A stretch of DNA of 64,000 nt from Pseudomonas soli (GTDB taxonomy: Bacteria; Pseudomonadota; Gammaproteobacteria; Pseudomonadales; Pseudomonadaceae): positions 143,893-207,892 of the forward strand of contig NZ_FOEQ01000008.1 in NCBI RefSeq assembly GCF_900110655.1, read 5' to 3'. The notes below the pieces were generated by a model. The model was given only the letters and a program-made list of their open reading frames with translations, did no database searches and was not told the DNA's origin. Below are positions 51,630 through 63,298 of this stretch, in pieces. A program made the position numbers and the translations under genes. Position 1 is the stretch's first letter. The number at the start of each line of letters is the position of its first letter.

Positions 51630-52649
51630 ATGCTGGTGATGCGCCCCGCGCAAATGGCTGATCTGAACGAAGTGCAGCGCATGGCTGCCGACAGCCCCAT
51701 TGGTGTCACCTCGCTGCCGGACGATGCTGGCCGCCTGGGCGACAAGATCGCCGCGTCGGAAACCTCTTTCGCCGCCGAGGTCAGCTTCAACGGCGAGGAG
51801 AGCTACTTCTTCGTGCTCGAGGACAGCGCCACCGGCGAGCTGGTCGGTTGCTCGGCCATCGTCGCCTCGGCCGGCTACTCCGAGCCGTTCTACAGCTTCC
51901 GCAACGAGACCTTCGTGCACGCCTCCCGCGAGCTGAAGATCCACAACAAGATCCACGTCCTGTCGTTGTGCCACGACCTAACCGGTAACAGCCTGCTGAC
52001 CAGCTTCTACGTGGTGCCGGAGCTGGTGACCAGCGCCTTTGCCGAACTCAACTCGCGTGGCCGCCTGCTGTTCATGGCCTCGCACCCGGAGCGCTTCGCC
52101 GAGTCGGTGGTCACCGAGATCGTCGGCTACAGCGACGAGCAGGGCGAATCACCGTTCTGGGACGCTATCGGCCGCAACTTCTTCGACCTCAACTATGCCG
52201 ACGCCGAGCGCCTGTGCGGCCTGAAGAGCCGCACTTTCCTGGCTGAACTGATGCCGCATTACCCGATCTATGTGCCGCTGTTGCCGGACGCCGCCCAGGA
52301 AGCCATGGGCCAGGTGCATCCGCGGGCGCAGATCACCTTCGACATTCTCATGCGCGAAGGCTTCGAGACCGAGCACTATATCGACATCTTCGACGGCGGA
52401 CCTACCTTGCATGCCCGTACCTCGGGCATCCGCTCCATCGCCCAGAGCCGGGTGGTGCCGGTCAAGCTAGACGGCGCGTCGGTCAAGGGCGGCCGTCCGT
52501 ACCTGGTGTGCAATGGCCAGTTGCAGGACTACCGCGCGGTGCTGCTGGAACTGGACTGGGTGCCGGGCAAGCCGGTCAGCCTCAGCGGCGAAGCTGCCGA
52601 GGCCCTGGGTGTCGGCGAGGGCGCCAGTGTGCGCCTGGTCGCGGTCTGA
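51630..52649 (+). CDS. aruF: Arginine N-succinyltransferase subunit alpha AruF
   Basis: A 339-residue GNAT-fold AstA-family protein: MLVMRPAQMADL start, LSLCHDLTGNSLLTSFYV and IDIFDGGPTLHA. It is one of the two non-identical subunits that together transfer succinyl from succinyl-CoA to arginine in pseudomonads. AAGGAG precedes ATG 51630. It is followed 55 bases later by its paralogue aruG. Confidence 0.94.
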   Translation: MLVMRPAQMADLNEVQRMAADSPIGVTSLPDDAGRLGDKIAASETSFAAEVSFNGEESYFFVLEDSATGELVGCSAIVASAGYSEPFYSFRNETFVHASRELKIHNKIHVLSLCHDLTGNSLLTSFYVVPELVTSAFAELNSRGRLLFMASHPERFAESVVTEIVGYSDEQGESPFWDAIGRNFFDLNYADAERLCGLKSRTFLAELMPHYPIYVPLLPDAAQEAMGQVHPRAQITFDILMREGFETEHYIDIFDGGPTLHARTSGIRSIAQSRVVPVKLDGASVKGGRPYLVCNGQLQDYRAVLLELDWVPGKPVSLSGEAAEALGVGEGASVRLVAV

Positions 52650-52704
52650 ACCGCCGCAACAGAGAGTTTTGCGGCAGGCACAGACCGCCGCACAAGGAGA
52701 TAGC

Positions 52705-53733
52705 ATGATCGTTCGTCCTGTACGCAGCAGCGATTTACCCGCGCTGATCGAGTTGGCCCGCAGCACCGGTACCACCGGGCTGACGACGCTGCCTGCCAAT
52801 GAGGAGCGCCTCGGCCAGCGGGTTGGCTGGGCGGAAAAGACTTTCCGCGGCGAAGCCGAGCGCGGCGATACCGACTACTTGTTCGTGCTGGAGAACGACG
52901 AGGGCCTGGTGGTCGGCATCAGCGCCATCGCTGGCGCTGTCGGCCTGCGCGAGCCCTGGTACAACTATCGGGTCGGCCTGACCGTCAGCGCTTCCCAGGA
53001 GCTGAACATCTACCGCGAGATTCCCACGCTGTTCCTGGCCAACGACCTGACCGGCAACTCCGAGCTGTGTTCGCTGTTCCTGCGCAGCGATTACCGCAGC
53101 GGGCTCAACGGGCGTCTGCTGTCCAAGGCGCGAATGCTGTTCATCGCCGAGTTCCCGCAACTGTTTGGCAACAAGATCATCGCCGAGATGCGCGGCATGT
53201 CCGACGAGGCAGGTCGTTCGCCATTCTGGGAAAGCCTGGGCCGGCACTTCTTCAAGATGGAGTTCAGCCAGGCCGACTACCTCACCGGCGTGGGCAACAA
53301 GTCGTTCATCGCCGAGCTGATGCCCAAGTTTCCGCTGTACACCTGCTTCCTCTCGGAAGCGGCGCGCAACGTCATTGGTCGCGTGCATGCCGATACGGAG
53401 CCGGCGTTGGCCATGCTCAAGCGTGAAGGTTTCAACTACCAGGGCTACGTCGACATCTTCGACGCAGGCCCCGCAATCGAATGCGAGACCTCGAAGATCC
53501 GCGCCGTGCGTGATAGCCAGACCCTGGTGCTGGCCGTTGGTACACCAGGCGACGACGCCACCCCTTTCATCATCCACAACCGCAAGCGCGAAGACTGCCG
53601 CATCACGGCCGCGCCGGCGCGCCTGGCCGCAGGCACCCTGGTGGTCGATCCGCAGACCGCCAAGCGCCTGCGCCTGGGCGCCGGCGACAACGTGCGTGCC
53701 GTGCCACTGTCCGCCGGTCGGGAGGCCCAGTAA
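52705..53733 (+). CDS. aruG: Arginine N-succinyltransferase subunit beta AruG
   Basis: A 342-residue paralogue of AruF (MIVRPVRSSDLPALIELA start; LANDLTGNSELCSLFL; VDIFDAGPAIECE). AAGGAG precedes ATG 52705. The astD start codon follows its stop with no gap. The pair arose by duplication of an ancestral astA; the enterics keep one homomeric enzyme. Confidence 0.94.
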   Translation: MIVRPVRSSDLPALIELARSTGTTGLTTLPANEERLGQRVGWAEKTFRGEAERGDTDYLFVLENDEGLVVGISAIAGAVGLREPWYNYRVGLTVSASQELNIYREIPTLFLANDLTGNSELCSLFLRSDYRSGLNGRLLSKARMLFIAEFPQLFGNKIIAEMRGMSDEAGRSPFWESLGRHFFKMEFSQADYLTGVGNKSFIAELMPKFPLYTCFLSEAARNVIGRVHADTEPALAMLKREGFNYQGYVDIFDAGPAIECETSKIRAVRDSQTLVLAVGTPGDDATPFIIHNRKREDCRITAAPARLAAGTLVVDPQTAKRLRLGAGDNVRAVPLSAGREAQ

Positions 53734-55197
53734 ATGAATACGCATTACATTGCCGGCCAGTGGCTGGCTGGCCAGGGCGAAGCCCTGCAGTCGCTCAACC
53801 CCGTCACCCAGGCGGTGATCTGGCAAGGGCAGGGCGCCGATGCCGCGCAGGTCGAGAATGCCGTGCAGGCTGCCCGCCAGGCGTTCCCCGCCTGGGCATC
53901 GCTGAGCCTGGATGCGCGTATTAACGTTCTGGAGGCCTTCGCCGAGAAGCTCAAGGCCAATGCCGAGGCGTTGTCGCGCTGCATTGGCGAAGAAACCGGC
54001 AAGCCGCTGTGGGAATCGGCCACCGAAGTGACCAGCATGGTCAACAAGGTTGCCATCTCGGTGCAGAGCTACCGCGAGCGTACCGGCGAGAAGAGCGGTC
54101 CGCTGGCCGACGCCACTGCCGTACTGCGCCACAAGCCCCATGGCGTGGTGGCGGTATTCGGCCCATACAACTTCCCCGGCCACTTGCCCAACGGCCATAT
54201 CGTTCCGGCGCTGCTGGCGGGCAACTGCGTGGTGTTCAAACCCAGCGAGCTGACTCCCAAGGTTGCCGAGCTGACGGTCCAGTGCTGGATCGAGGCCGGG
54301 TTGCCGGCTGGTGTGCTCAACCTGGTCCAGGGCGCTCGTGAGACAGGCGTGGCGCTGGCCGCCAACCCAGGTATCGACGGCCTGTTCTTCACCGGTTCCA
54401 GCCGTACCGGCAACCTGCTGCACCAGCAGTTCGCCGGCCGCCCGGACAAGATCCTGGCCCTGGAGATGGGCGGCAACAACCCGCTGGTGGTTGACGAGGT
54501 CAAGGACCTGGATGCCGCGGTGTACACCATCATCCAATCGGCCTTCATCTCCGCCGGCCAGCGTTGCACCTGTGCCCGCCGCCTGCTGGTACCGCAGGGC
54601 GCCTGGGGTGACGCGCTGATCCAACGCCTGGTCGAGGTGAGCCGCAGCATCAGTGTCGGCGCCTTCGATCAGCAGCCCGCGCCGTTCATGGGGTCGGTGA
54701 TTTCGCTGCAGGCGGCCCGCGCATTGCTGGCGGCCCAGGCCGAACTGCTCGGCAAGGGCGCCGTGGCGCTGCTGGAGATGACCCAGCCGCAGGCTGACGC
54801 CGCCTTGCTTACCCCCGGCATCATCGACGTCACTGCTGTGACCGGGCGCCCGGACGAGGAATTCTTCGGCCCATTGCTGCAGGTGATCCGATACGCCGAT
54901 TTCGATGCGGCAATCGAGGAAGCCAACAACACCCAGTACGGCCTGGCCGCCGGCCTGCTGTCGGACTCCAATGCCCGTTACCAGCACTTCTGGCTGCGCA
55001 GCCGCGCCGGCATCGTCAACTGGAACAAGCAGCTCACCGGTGCTGCCAGCAGCGCGCCGTTCGGTGGTGTCGGTGCCAGCGGCAACCACCGCGCCAGCGC
55101 CTACTACGCGGCGGACTACTGCGCCTACCCCGTGGCTTCGCTGGAGACCGCGAACCTCGTACTGCCGGCGACCCTGACGCCGGGCGTCACCCTATAA
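53734..55197 (+). CDS. astD: N-succinylglutamate 5-semialdehyde dehydrogenase
   Basis: A 487-residue aldehyde dehydrogenase (aruD in P. aeruginosa). NAD site FTGSSRTGNLL, Glu general base in LEMGGNNPLV and catalytic C278 in AGQRCT. It oxidises succinylglutamate semialdehyde to succinylglutamate. GGAGG lies at the end of aruG and the genes abut. Confidence 0.95.
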   Translation: MNTHYIAGQWLAGQGEALQSLNPVTQAVIWQGQGADAAQVENAVQAARQAFPAWASLSLDARINVLEAFAEKLKANAEALSRCIGEETGKPLWESATEVTSMVNKVAISVQSYRERTGEKSGPLADATAVLRHKPHGVVAVFGPYNFPGHLPNGHIVPALLAGNCVVFKPSELTPKVAELTVQCWIEAGLPAGVLNLVQGARETGVALAANPGIDGLFFTGSSRTGNLLHQQFAGRPDKILALEMGGNNPLVVDEVKDLDAAVYTIIQSAFISAGQRCTCARRLLVPQGAWGDALIQRLVEVSRSISVGAFDQQPAPFMGSVISLQAARALLAAQAELLGKGAVALLEMTQPQADAALLTPGIIDVTAVTGRPDEEFFGPLLQVIRYADFDAAIEEANNTQYGLAAGLLSDSNARYQHFWLRSRAGIVNWNKQLTGAASSAPFGGVGASGNHRASAYYAADYCAYPVASLETANLVLPATLTPGVTL

Positions 55198-55220
55198 CAA
55201 CAGGTCTCGGAGCCTTGCCG

Positions 55221-56570
55221 ATGAAATCCTTTGAAGTGAATTTTGATGGCCTGGTGGGGCCGACCCACAACTACGGCGGCCTGTCCTACGGCAACGTGGC
55301 CTCGCAGAGCAACAGCCAGCAGGGTTCCAACCCGCGCGAGGCGGCGCGCCAGGGCCTGGCGAAGATGAAGGCGCTGATGGAAATGGGCTTCAAGCAGGGC
55401 GTGCTGGCCCCGCAGGAGCGCCCGGATGTGGCCGCATTGCGCCGCCTGGGTTTCACCGGCAATGATGCCGAAGTGATCCAGCGTGCCGCCAAGGAAGCCA
55501 TGCCGCTGCTGGTCGCCAGCTGCTCGGCGTCGAGCATGTGGGTGGCCAACGCCGCCACCGTCAGCCCCAGCGCCGATACCGCTGATGGTCGTGTGCATTT
55601 CACCGCCGCCAATCTCAACTGCAAGTACCACCGTAGCATCGAGTACCCGACCACCAGTCGGGTGCTGGGCGCCATGTTCAGTGATGACAAGCACTTCGCT
55701 CATCACCAGGCCTTGCCGGCCGTGGCGCAGTTCGGTGACGAAGGCGCGGCCAACCATACGCGGTTCTGCCGTGCCTATGGCGAAGCGGGGGTGGAGTTCT
55801 TCGTCTATGGCCGCAGCGCCTTCGACAGCCGCTACCCCGCGCCGCAGAAGTATCCGGCGCGCCAGACTCTGGAGGCTTCCCAGGCCGTCGCCCGCCTGCA
55901 TGGGCTGAGCGATGATGGCGTGGTCTACGCTCAACAGAATCCGGCAGTGATCGATCAGGGCGTGTTCCACAACGACGTGATCTCGGTAGGCAATGGCGAA
56001 GTGCTGTTCTACCACGAGGACGCCTTCCTCGAGACCGATGCGGTGCTTGGCCAGCTGCAGGCTAAACTGGCCAGCAAGGGTGGCCGCTTCCAGGGCATCT
56101 GCGTGCCGCGTGCGGCGGTGACGGTGGAGGACGCGGTGCGTTCCTACCTGTTCAACAGCCAGCTGCTCAGTCGCGAAGACGGCTCGATGCTGCTGGTGGT
56201 GCCGGAAGAGTGCCGCAACAACGAGCGGGTCTGGGCGTACCTGGGGCAACTGACCAGCCAGGGCGGTCCGGTGAAGGAGGTCAAGGTGTTCGACCTCAAG
56301 CAGAGCATGCAGAACGGCGGTGGCCCGGCTTGCCTGCGGCTGCGCGTGGCGTTGAAGGAAAACGAACTGGCGGCGGTGAACCAAGGCGTTATCATGACCG
56401 CCCCGCTGTACGACACCCTGGTGCAATGGGTCGACAAGCACTACCGCGATCGCCTCGGCGAGGCGGACCTGGCCGACCCGCAGTTGCTGGTGGAATGCCG
56501 CACGGCACTGGATGAACTGACCCAGATCCTCAAGCTGGGTTCGGTCTATCCGTTCCAACGCCAACCTTGA
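55221..56570 (+). CDS. astB: N-succinylarginine dihydrolase
   Basis: A 449-residue pentein-fold enzyme (aruB) that removes two ammonia and CO2 from succinylarginine to give succinylornithine. Landmarks are the N-terminal FDGLVGPTHNYGGLSYGN, RAYGEAGVEFFVYG and the C-terminal NGGGPACLRLRV, with the catalytic Cys after it. ATG 55221 with GGAG eight bases upstream is preferred to the in-frame TTG at 55215. Confidence 0.95.
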   Translation: MKSFEVNFDGLVGPTHNYGGLSYGNVASQSNSQQGSNPREAARQGLAKMKALMEMGFKQGVLAPQERPDVAALRRLGFTGNDAEVIQRAAKEAMPLLVASCSASSMWVANAATVSPSADTADGRVHFTAANLNCKYHRSIEYPTTSRVLGAMFSDDKHFAHHQALPAVAQFGDEGAANHTRFCRAYGEAGVEFFVYGRSAFDSRYPAPQKYPARQTLEASQAVARLHGLSDDGVVYAQQNPAVIDQGVFHNDVISVGNGEVLFYHEDAFLETDAVLGQLQAKLASKGGRFQGICVPRAAVTVEDAVRSYLFNSQLLSREDGSMLLVVPEECRNNERVWAYLGQLTSQGGPVKEVKVFDLKQSMQNGGGPACLRLRVALKENELAAVNQGVIMTAPLYDTLVQWVDKHYRDRLGEADLADPQLLVECRTALDELTQILKLGSVYPFQRQP

Positions 56571-56584
56571 AGAGAGAAATTGCA

Positions 56585-56875
56585 ATGTCCGACGCCCTGC
56601 GCCTGATCCTGGAAGATGAAGACGGCACCCAGCTGGAAACCTCGTGCACCCGTTTTGCGGTGGTCTGGCAAGGCAAGGAGGTGTGGATCCAGCAGGACGG
56701 TCGCGGCCAGCTGCTGATCGGCGTCGATGTCGAGGAAGACGACACCGAGTACGCCAACCTGCTGCTGCGCCCGATGGCCACCAACCTGGTCAGCCTGCAA
56801 CTGGAAATGGAGCCGGCCGATGTCGCCGGTGACGACGACCACGTCCACGGCCCGGACTGCGGCCACCACCACTAA
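56585..56875 (+). CDS. Small conserved protein with His-rich C-terminus
   Basis: 96 residues, conserved between astB and astE in pseudomonads. The body (LILEDEDGTQLETSCTRFAV) forms predicted beta strands. The tail DDHVHGPDCGHHH carries several histidines and a cysteine and could bind a metal such as zinc, possibly for AstE, which is a zinc enzyme encoded 10 bases downstream. That link is inference. ATG 56585 with GAGAG upstream is chosen over an earlier TTG overlapping astB. Confidence 0.8.
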   Translation: MSDALRLILEDEDGTQLETSCTRFAVVWQGKEVWIQQDGRGQLLIGVDVEEDDTEYANLLLRPMATNLVSLQLEMEPADVAGDDDHVHGPDCGHHH

Positions 56876-56885
56876 GGAAGCGCCT

Positions 56886-57893
56886 ATGCTCGCCCTTGGC
56901 AAACTGCTTGAGCTGACCCTGACCGATCACGAACCGGCCGAGAAGACCCAAGTGACCACCCGGGGCGTGCGTTTGCGCTGGCTGGGGGAGGGTGCGTTGG
57001 AAGTGCGCCCGCCCGAAGGTGAGGATTGCGGGCTCGACCTGCTGCTGTCGGCTGGTATCCATGGCAACGAGACAGCGCCGATCGAGTTGCTCGAAAGGCT
57101 GCTGCACGGCGTGGCCAACGGCAAGATCAAGCCACGTGCGCGGGTGTTGTTCCTGTTTGGCAACCCGGCGGCGATCCGCAAGGGTGAGCGTTTCATCGAG
57201 CAGGACATCAACCGGCTGTTCAATGGCCGGCATGAACTGTCCAGTGGCTTCGAGGCATTGCGTGCCGCAGAGCTCGAGCAGTTTGCCCGGGTATTTTTCA
57301 GCAAACCCGAGCGCACCCGCCTGCATTACGACCTGCATACCGCCATTCGTGGGTCGAAGATCGAGCAGTTCGCGCTGTATCCCTACAAGGAAGGCCGCCA
57401 GCACTCCCGCCGAGAGCTGGCGCGTCTGGCGGCGGCCGGTATGGAGGCGGTGCTGTTGCAGAGCAAGTCGTCGATCACCTTCAGCGCCTTCACCTATGAG
57501 CAGCTCGATGCCGAGGCCTTCACCCTGGAGCTCGGCAAGGCCCGCCCGTTCGGGCAGAACGAGGAGGTCAACCTCGACAAGCTCGAAGCGCGCTTGATCC
57601 AGCTCATCGAAGATACCGAGCCGCAGATCGAGCAGTCCCTGGATGGCCTCAAGCTGTTCAGCGTCGCCCGCGAGATCATCAAGCACAGCGACAGTTTCCG
57701 CCTGCACCTGCCGGCGGACATCGAAAACTTCTCCGAGCTGAAAAAGGGCGATCTGTTGGCCGAGGACCTGGCCGAGACGCGTTGGGTGGTGGAGGAGGAG
57801 GGCGCACGGATCATCTTCCCCAACCCCAAGGTGAAGAACGGGCTGCGCGCCGGCATCCTGATCGTCCCGGATTCGGGGCAACGCCTGGCCTGA
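56886..57893 (+). CDS. astE: Succinylglutamate desuccinylase
   Basis: A 335-residue zinc-dependent hydrolase of the AstE/aspartoacylase family releasing glutamate and succinate, the last step of the pathway. Metal ligands are in GIHGNETAP (about 58-66) and HYDLHTAIRGS (about 147). AAGGA precedes ATG 56886. Last gene of the aru/ast block, followed by a REP hairpin. Confidence 0.95.
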   Translation: MLALGKLLELTLTDHEPAEKTQVTTRGVRLRWLGEGALEVRPPEGEDCGLDLLLSAGIHGNETAPIELLERLLHGVANGKIKPRARVLFLFGNPAAIRKGERFIEQDINRLFNGRHELSSGFEALRAAELEQFARVFFSKPERTRLHYDLHTAIRGSKIEQFALYPYKEGRQHSRRELARLAAAGMEAVLLQSKSSITFSAFTYEQLDAEAFTLELGKARPFGQNEEVNLDKLEARLIQLIEDTEPQIEQSLDGLKLFSVAREIIKHSDSFRLHLPADIENFSELKKGDLLAEDLAETRWVVEEEGARIIFPNPKVKNGLRAGILIVPDSGQRLA

Positions 57894-57900
57894 TACCCGT

Positions 57901-57923
57901 AGGCGCGGGGCAAGCCCGCGCCT
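57901..57923. repeat. REP-like hairpin after astE
   Basis: A 9-bp perfect stem (AGGCGCGGG with CCCGCGCCT) around a CAAGC-type loop. Probably also marks the end of the aru/ast transcript. Confidence 0.75.
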
Positions 57924-58106
57924 GCGATTTTGGATCCCTTCGGTGATGAAATTCTTTTAATTCACCAACCTGTTAATTTTCCCTGCCCCGGGACCGTAAT
58001 TGGCTTGCCAGTAGCGAAACGCTGGCGATAGCATCGCGGTCATGCCGTTTTTAATTGCTTTAGCCCTGCAAGCCGTCCAATCGACGGTTTCTATCGCATA
58101 AACACA

Positions 58107-58135
58107 CTGCACCGAGACTGCAGGACCGATATAAT
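58107..58135 (+). promoter_or_regulatory. Sigma70 promoter of alaS
   Basis: A perfect TATAAT at 58130-58135 lies 62 bases before the alaS ATG, with CTGCAC 17 bases upstream as a weak -35 and a GC-rich discriminator (GCGGCC) after it, as in stringently controlled promoters. Confidence 0.65.
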
Positions 58136-58196
58136 GCGGCCCTTTGCCGTCGTTTCGTCGATTCGACGTGTGGCCGCCGTTTCCGTGGAAGAACCT

Positions 58197-60821
<2,625 letters not shown>

Positions 60822-60828
60822 GATGAGG

Positions 60829-60853
60829 CGGCCGGCGGTCTAGTCGCCGGTCG
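60829..60853 (+). other. Hairpin between alaS and lysC
   Basis: A 9-bp stem (60829-60837 with 60845-60853, one G-U pair) and a 7-base loop just after the alaS stop. Only three T follow directly, so partial termination or RNA processing is as likely as a true terminator. Confidence 0.45.
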
Positions 60854-60904
60854 TTTCATGTTGGATTGTTTTTTGGGGCCCTTTAGGGCTGAGGCACCTT
60901 TGAA

Positions 60905-62140
60905 ATGGCGTTGATCGTACAGAAATTTGGCGGTACCTCTGTCGGTTCCATCGAGCGGATCGAGCAGGTTGCCGACAAGGTCAAGAAATTCCGCGAGCAA
61001 GGCACCGACCTGGTGGTCGTGCTGTCGGCGATGAGCGGGGAAACCAATCGCCTGATCGACCTGGCGAAGCAGATCACCGACAAGCCCGAACCCCGCGAGC
61101 TGGACGTGATCGTCTCGACCGGCGAGCAGGTCACCATCGCCCTGTTGTCCATGGCCCTGATGAAGCGTGGCGTGCCGGCGGTGTCCTACACCGGCAACCA
61201 GGTGCGCATCCTCACCGACAGCGCGCACAACAAGGCGCGCATCCTGCAGATCGACGACCAGAAGATCCGCGCCGACCTCAAGGCCGGCCGTGTCGTGGTG
61301 GTTGCCGGTTTCCAGGGTGTCGACGAGCACGGCAACATCACCACCCTCGGTCGTGGCGGCTCCGACACCACCGGCGTGGCCCTGGCGGCGGCGCTGAAAG
61401 CCGACGAGTGCCAGATCTACACCGATGTCGATGGCGTCTACACCACCGACCCGCGTGTCGTGCCCCAGGCCCAGCGCCTGGAGAAGATCACCTTCGAAGA
61501 GATGCTGGAAATGGCCAGCCTCGGTTCCAAGGTGCTGCAGATCCGCTCGGTGGAGTTCGCCGGCAAGTACAACGTCCCGCTGCGCGTGCTGCACAGCTTC
61601 AAGGAGGGTCCGGGTACCCTCATTACCATCGATGAAGAGGAATCCATGGAACAGCCGATCATTTCCGGTATCGCCTTCAACCGTGATGAGGCCAAGCTGA
61701 CCATTCGTGGCGTCCCGGACACCCCAGGCGTTGCCTTCAAGATCCTCGGCCCGATCAGCGCCGCGAACATCGAAGTCGACATGATCGTGCAGAACGTCTC
61801 GCACGATAACACCACCGACTTCACCTTCACCGTGCACCGCAACGAGTACGAGAAGGCGCTGAGCGTGCTGGAGAACACCGCCCGCGAGATCGGCGCGCGT
61901 GAAGTGATCGGCGACACCAAGATTGCCAAGGTATCGATCGTCGGCGTCGGCATGCGTTCCCACGCAGGGGTTGCCAGTCGCATGTTCGAGGCCCTGGCCA
62001 AGGAGAGCATCAACATCCAGATGATCTCCACCTCCGAGATCAAGGTCTCGGTGGTGATCGAAGAGAAGTACCTGGAGCTGGCCGTACGCGCGCTGCACAC
62101 CGCGTTCGAGCTCGATGCTCCTGCCCGACAGGGTGAGTGA
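60905..62140 (+). CDS. lysC: Aspartate kinase (lysine-sensitive type)
   Basis: A 411-residue kinase making aspartyl phosphate for Lys, Thr and Met: KFGGTSVGS at 6-14, STGEQVTIALLSMAL, GRGGSDTTGVALAAAL, and two ACT domains (about 265-340 and 345-410). A GTG/ATG at the IDEEESMEQP region (about 62 kDa numbering not implied) could start a separate beta subunit, as in Bacillus; the ATG at 61646 has GATGAAGAGGAA just upstream. Followed by rsmA. Confidence 0.95.
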   Translation: MALIVQKFGGTSVGSIERIEQVADKVKKFREQGTDLVVVLSAMSGETNRLIDLAKQITDKPEPRELDVIVSTGEQVTIALLSMALMKRGVPAVSYTGNQVRILTDSAHNKARILQIDDQKIRADLKAGRVVVVAGFQGVDEHGNITTLGRGGSDTTGVALAAALKADECQIYTDVDGVYTTDPRVVPQAQRLEKITFEEMLEMASLGSKVLQIRSVEFAGKYNVPLRVLHSFKEGPGTLITIDEEESMEQPIISGIAFNRDEAKLTIRGVPDTPGVAFKILGPISAANIEVDMIVQNVSHDNTTDFTFTVHRNEYEKALSVLENTAREIGAREVIGDTKIAKVSIVGVGMRSHAGVASRMFEALAKESINIQMISTSEIKVSVVIEEKYLELAVRALHTAFELDAPARQGE

Positions 62141-62154
62141 CACGCTGCCTGGAG

Positions 62155-62174
62155 GGGCGCGGCTTGCCGCGCCC
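62155..62174 (+). terminator. Hairpin after lysC
   Basis: An 8-bp GC stem GGGCGCGG/CCGCGCCC with a CTTG loop, 14 bases after the lysC stop. A weak T run follows. Confidence 0.5.
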
Positions 62175-62308
62175 TTCGCGTTTCTGGTCGCAGCGGCTGT
62201 CCCTGTCCAGGCAGCCGTGGCGGTCGATCCGGGCCAGTGCCGTCGTCCCCGGCCAGGCCCAGCTTTTCAAAGACTGTTGTCCCTGAAGATTCATGTGAGG
62301 AGAAAACT

Positions 62309-62497
62309 ATGCTGATTCTGACTCGTCGGTGCGCCGAGAGCCTGATCATTGGTGACGGTGAGATCACCGTGACGGTCCTGGGTGTCAAAGGCAACCAGGT
62401 GCGTATCGGCGTGAGCGCGCCGAAAGAAGTGGCCGTTCACCGCGAGGAAATCTACCTGCGGATCAAGAAAGAGAAGGACGAGGAGCCAAGCCTTTAA
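62309..62497 (+). CDS. rsmA: Carbon storage regulator CsrA/RsmA
   Basis: A 62-residue dimeric RNA-binding repressor: MLILTRRCAESLIIGD, VTVLGVKGNQVRIGV and EVAVHREEIY with the RNA-contact residues L4, R44-type and the GxxxVRIG loop. It binds GGA motifs in leaders and controls secondary metabolism, biofilm and virulence. ATG 62309 with GAGGAG upstream. The lysC-alaS context is that of the primary rsmA gene of pseudomonads. Confidence 0.96.
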   Translation: MLILTRRCAESLIIGDGEITVTVLGVKGNQVRIGVSAPKEVAVHREEIYLRIKKEKDEEPSL

Positions 62498-62526
62498 TTC
62501 TTTTGAAGTTTTTTTCAAAAAAAGGG

Positions 62527-62555
62527 TTGCAAACGAGGAAGGGTGTGTTTAATAT
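62527..62555 (+). promoter_or_regulatory. Sigma70 promoter of the tRNA cluster
   Basis: TTGCAA, a 17-base spacer and TAATAT, followed by a GC-rich discriminator, 15 bases before the tRNA-Ser gene. The likely transcription start is near 62562. Confidence 0.8.
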
Positions 62556-62569
62556 TCGCCTCGTGTTGC

Positions 62570-62660
62570 GGTGAGGTGGCCGAGTGGCCGAAGGCGCTCC
62601 CCTGCTAAGGGAGTATACCTCATAAGGGTATCGGGGGTTCGAATCCCCCCTTCACCGCCA
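62570..62660 (+). tRNA. tRNA-Ser (GCT)
   Basis: A 91-base type II tRNA with a long variable arm, anticodon GCT in the loop CCTGCTAAG, T-loop TTCGAAT and encoded CCA end. First gene of the tRNA cluster. Confidence 0.97.
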
Positions 62661-62708
62661 TTATTTGCCTGAAGCGCTTCAAGCGATTCGAATGGCACAG
62701 CAAGACAC

Positions 62709-62785
62709 GGACTCATAGCTCAGCTGGATAGAGTACTCGGCTACGAACCGAGCGGTCGGAGGTTCGAATCCTCCTGAGTCCGCCA
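62709..62785 (+). tRNA. tRNA-Arg (ACG), copy 1
   Basis: 77 bases with anticodon ACG (read as ICG), acceptor GGACTCA/TGAGTCC, T-stem GGAGG/CCTCC and encoded CCA. Confidence 0.97.
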
Positions 62786-62855
62786 CTTTTGAAGTGGCTT
62801 TGCTTGCGAGGCTGCTTCAATCAACCAGTGGTAATCTGGTCTAAAACTACCCCAC

Positions 62856-62932
62856 GGACTCATAGCTCAGCTGGATAGAGTACTCGGCTACGAACCGAGC
62901 GGTCGGAGGTTCGAATCCTCCTGAGTCCGCCA
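62856..62932 (+). tRNA. tRNA-Arg (ACG), copy 2
   Basis: Identical to copy 1, with an identical 70-base spacer before it. Confidence 0.97.
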
Positions 62933-63002
62933 CTTTTGAAGTGGCTTTGCTTGCGAGGCTGCTTCAATCAACCAGTGGTAATCTGGTCTAAAACTACCCC
63001 AC

Positions 63003-63079
63003 GGACTCATAGCTCAGCTGGATAGAGTACTCGGCTACGAACCGAGCGGTCGGAGGTTCGAATCCTCCTGAGTCCGCCA
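63003..63079 (+). tRNA. tRNA-Arg (ACG), copy 3
   Basis: Identical to copies 1 and 2, with the same 70-base spacers on both sides. Confidence 0.97.
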
Positions 63080-63149
63080 CTTTTGAAGTGGCTTTGCTTG
63101 CGAGGCTGCTTCAATCAACCAGTGGTAATCTGGTCTAAAACTACCCCAC

Positions 63150-63226
63150 GGACTCATAGCTCAGCTGGATAGAGTACTCGGCTACGAACCGAGCGGTCGC
63201 AGGTTCGAATCCTGCTGAGTCCGCCA
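63150..63226 (+). tRNA. tRNA-Arg (ACG), copy 4 (variant T-stem)
   Basis: Same as copies 1-3 except the T-stem, GCAGG/CCTGC instead of GGAGG/CCTCC, a compensated base-pair swap. Confidence 0.97.
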
Positions 63227-63298
63227 CTTTTTGAAGTGGCTCTGCTTGCAAAGACGCTTCAACAAGCCAGTGGTAATCTGGCCTAAAACTACCACCAC

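Larger units (their letters stand above)
62709..63298 (+). repeat. Tandem 147-bp repeats carrying tRNA-Arg
   Basis: The unit is a 77-base tRNA plus a 70-base spacer. Units begin at 62709, 62856 and 63003 without visible difference; the fourth (63150) has a changed T-stem and a diverged 72-base spacer. Each spacer contains an ACCAG...CTGGT hairpin and a GAAG...CTTC stem, likely processing structures. Confidence 0.92.

Noticed and set aside
62500..62520. Terminator after rsmA
   Set aside because: Only a weak A-T stem; transcription of the tRNA cluster has its own strong promoter, but the stem alone does not support a terminator call.
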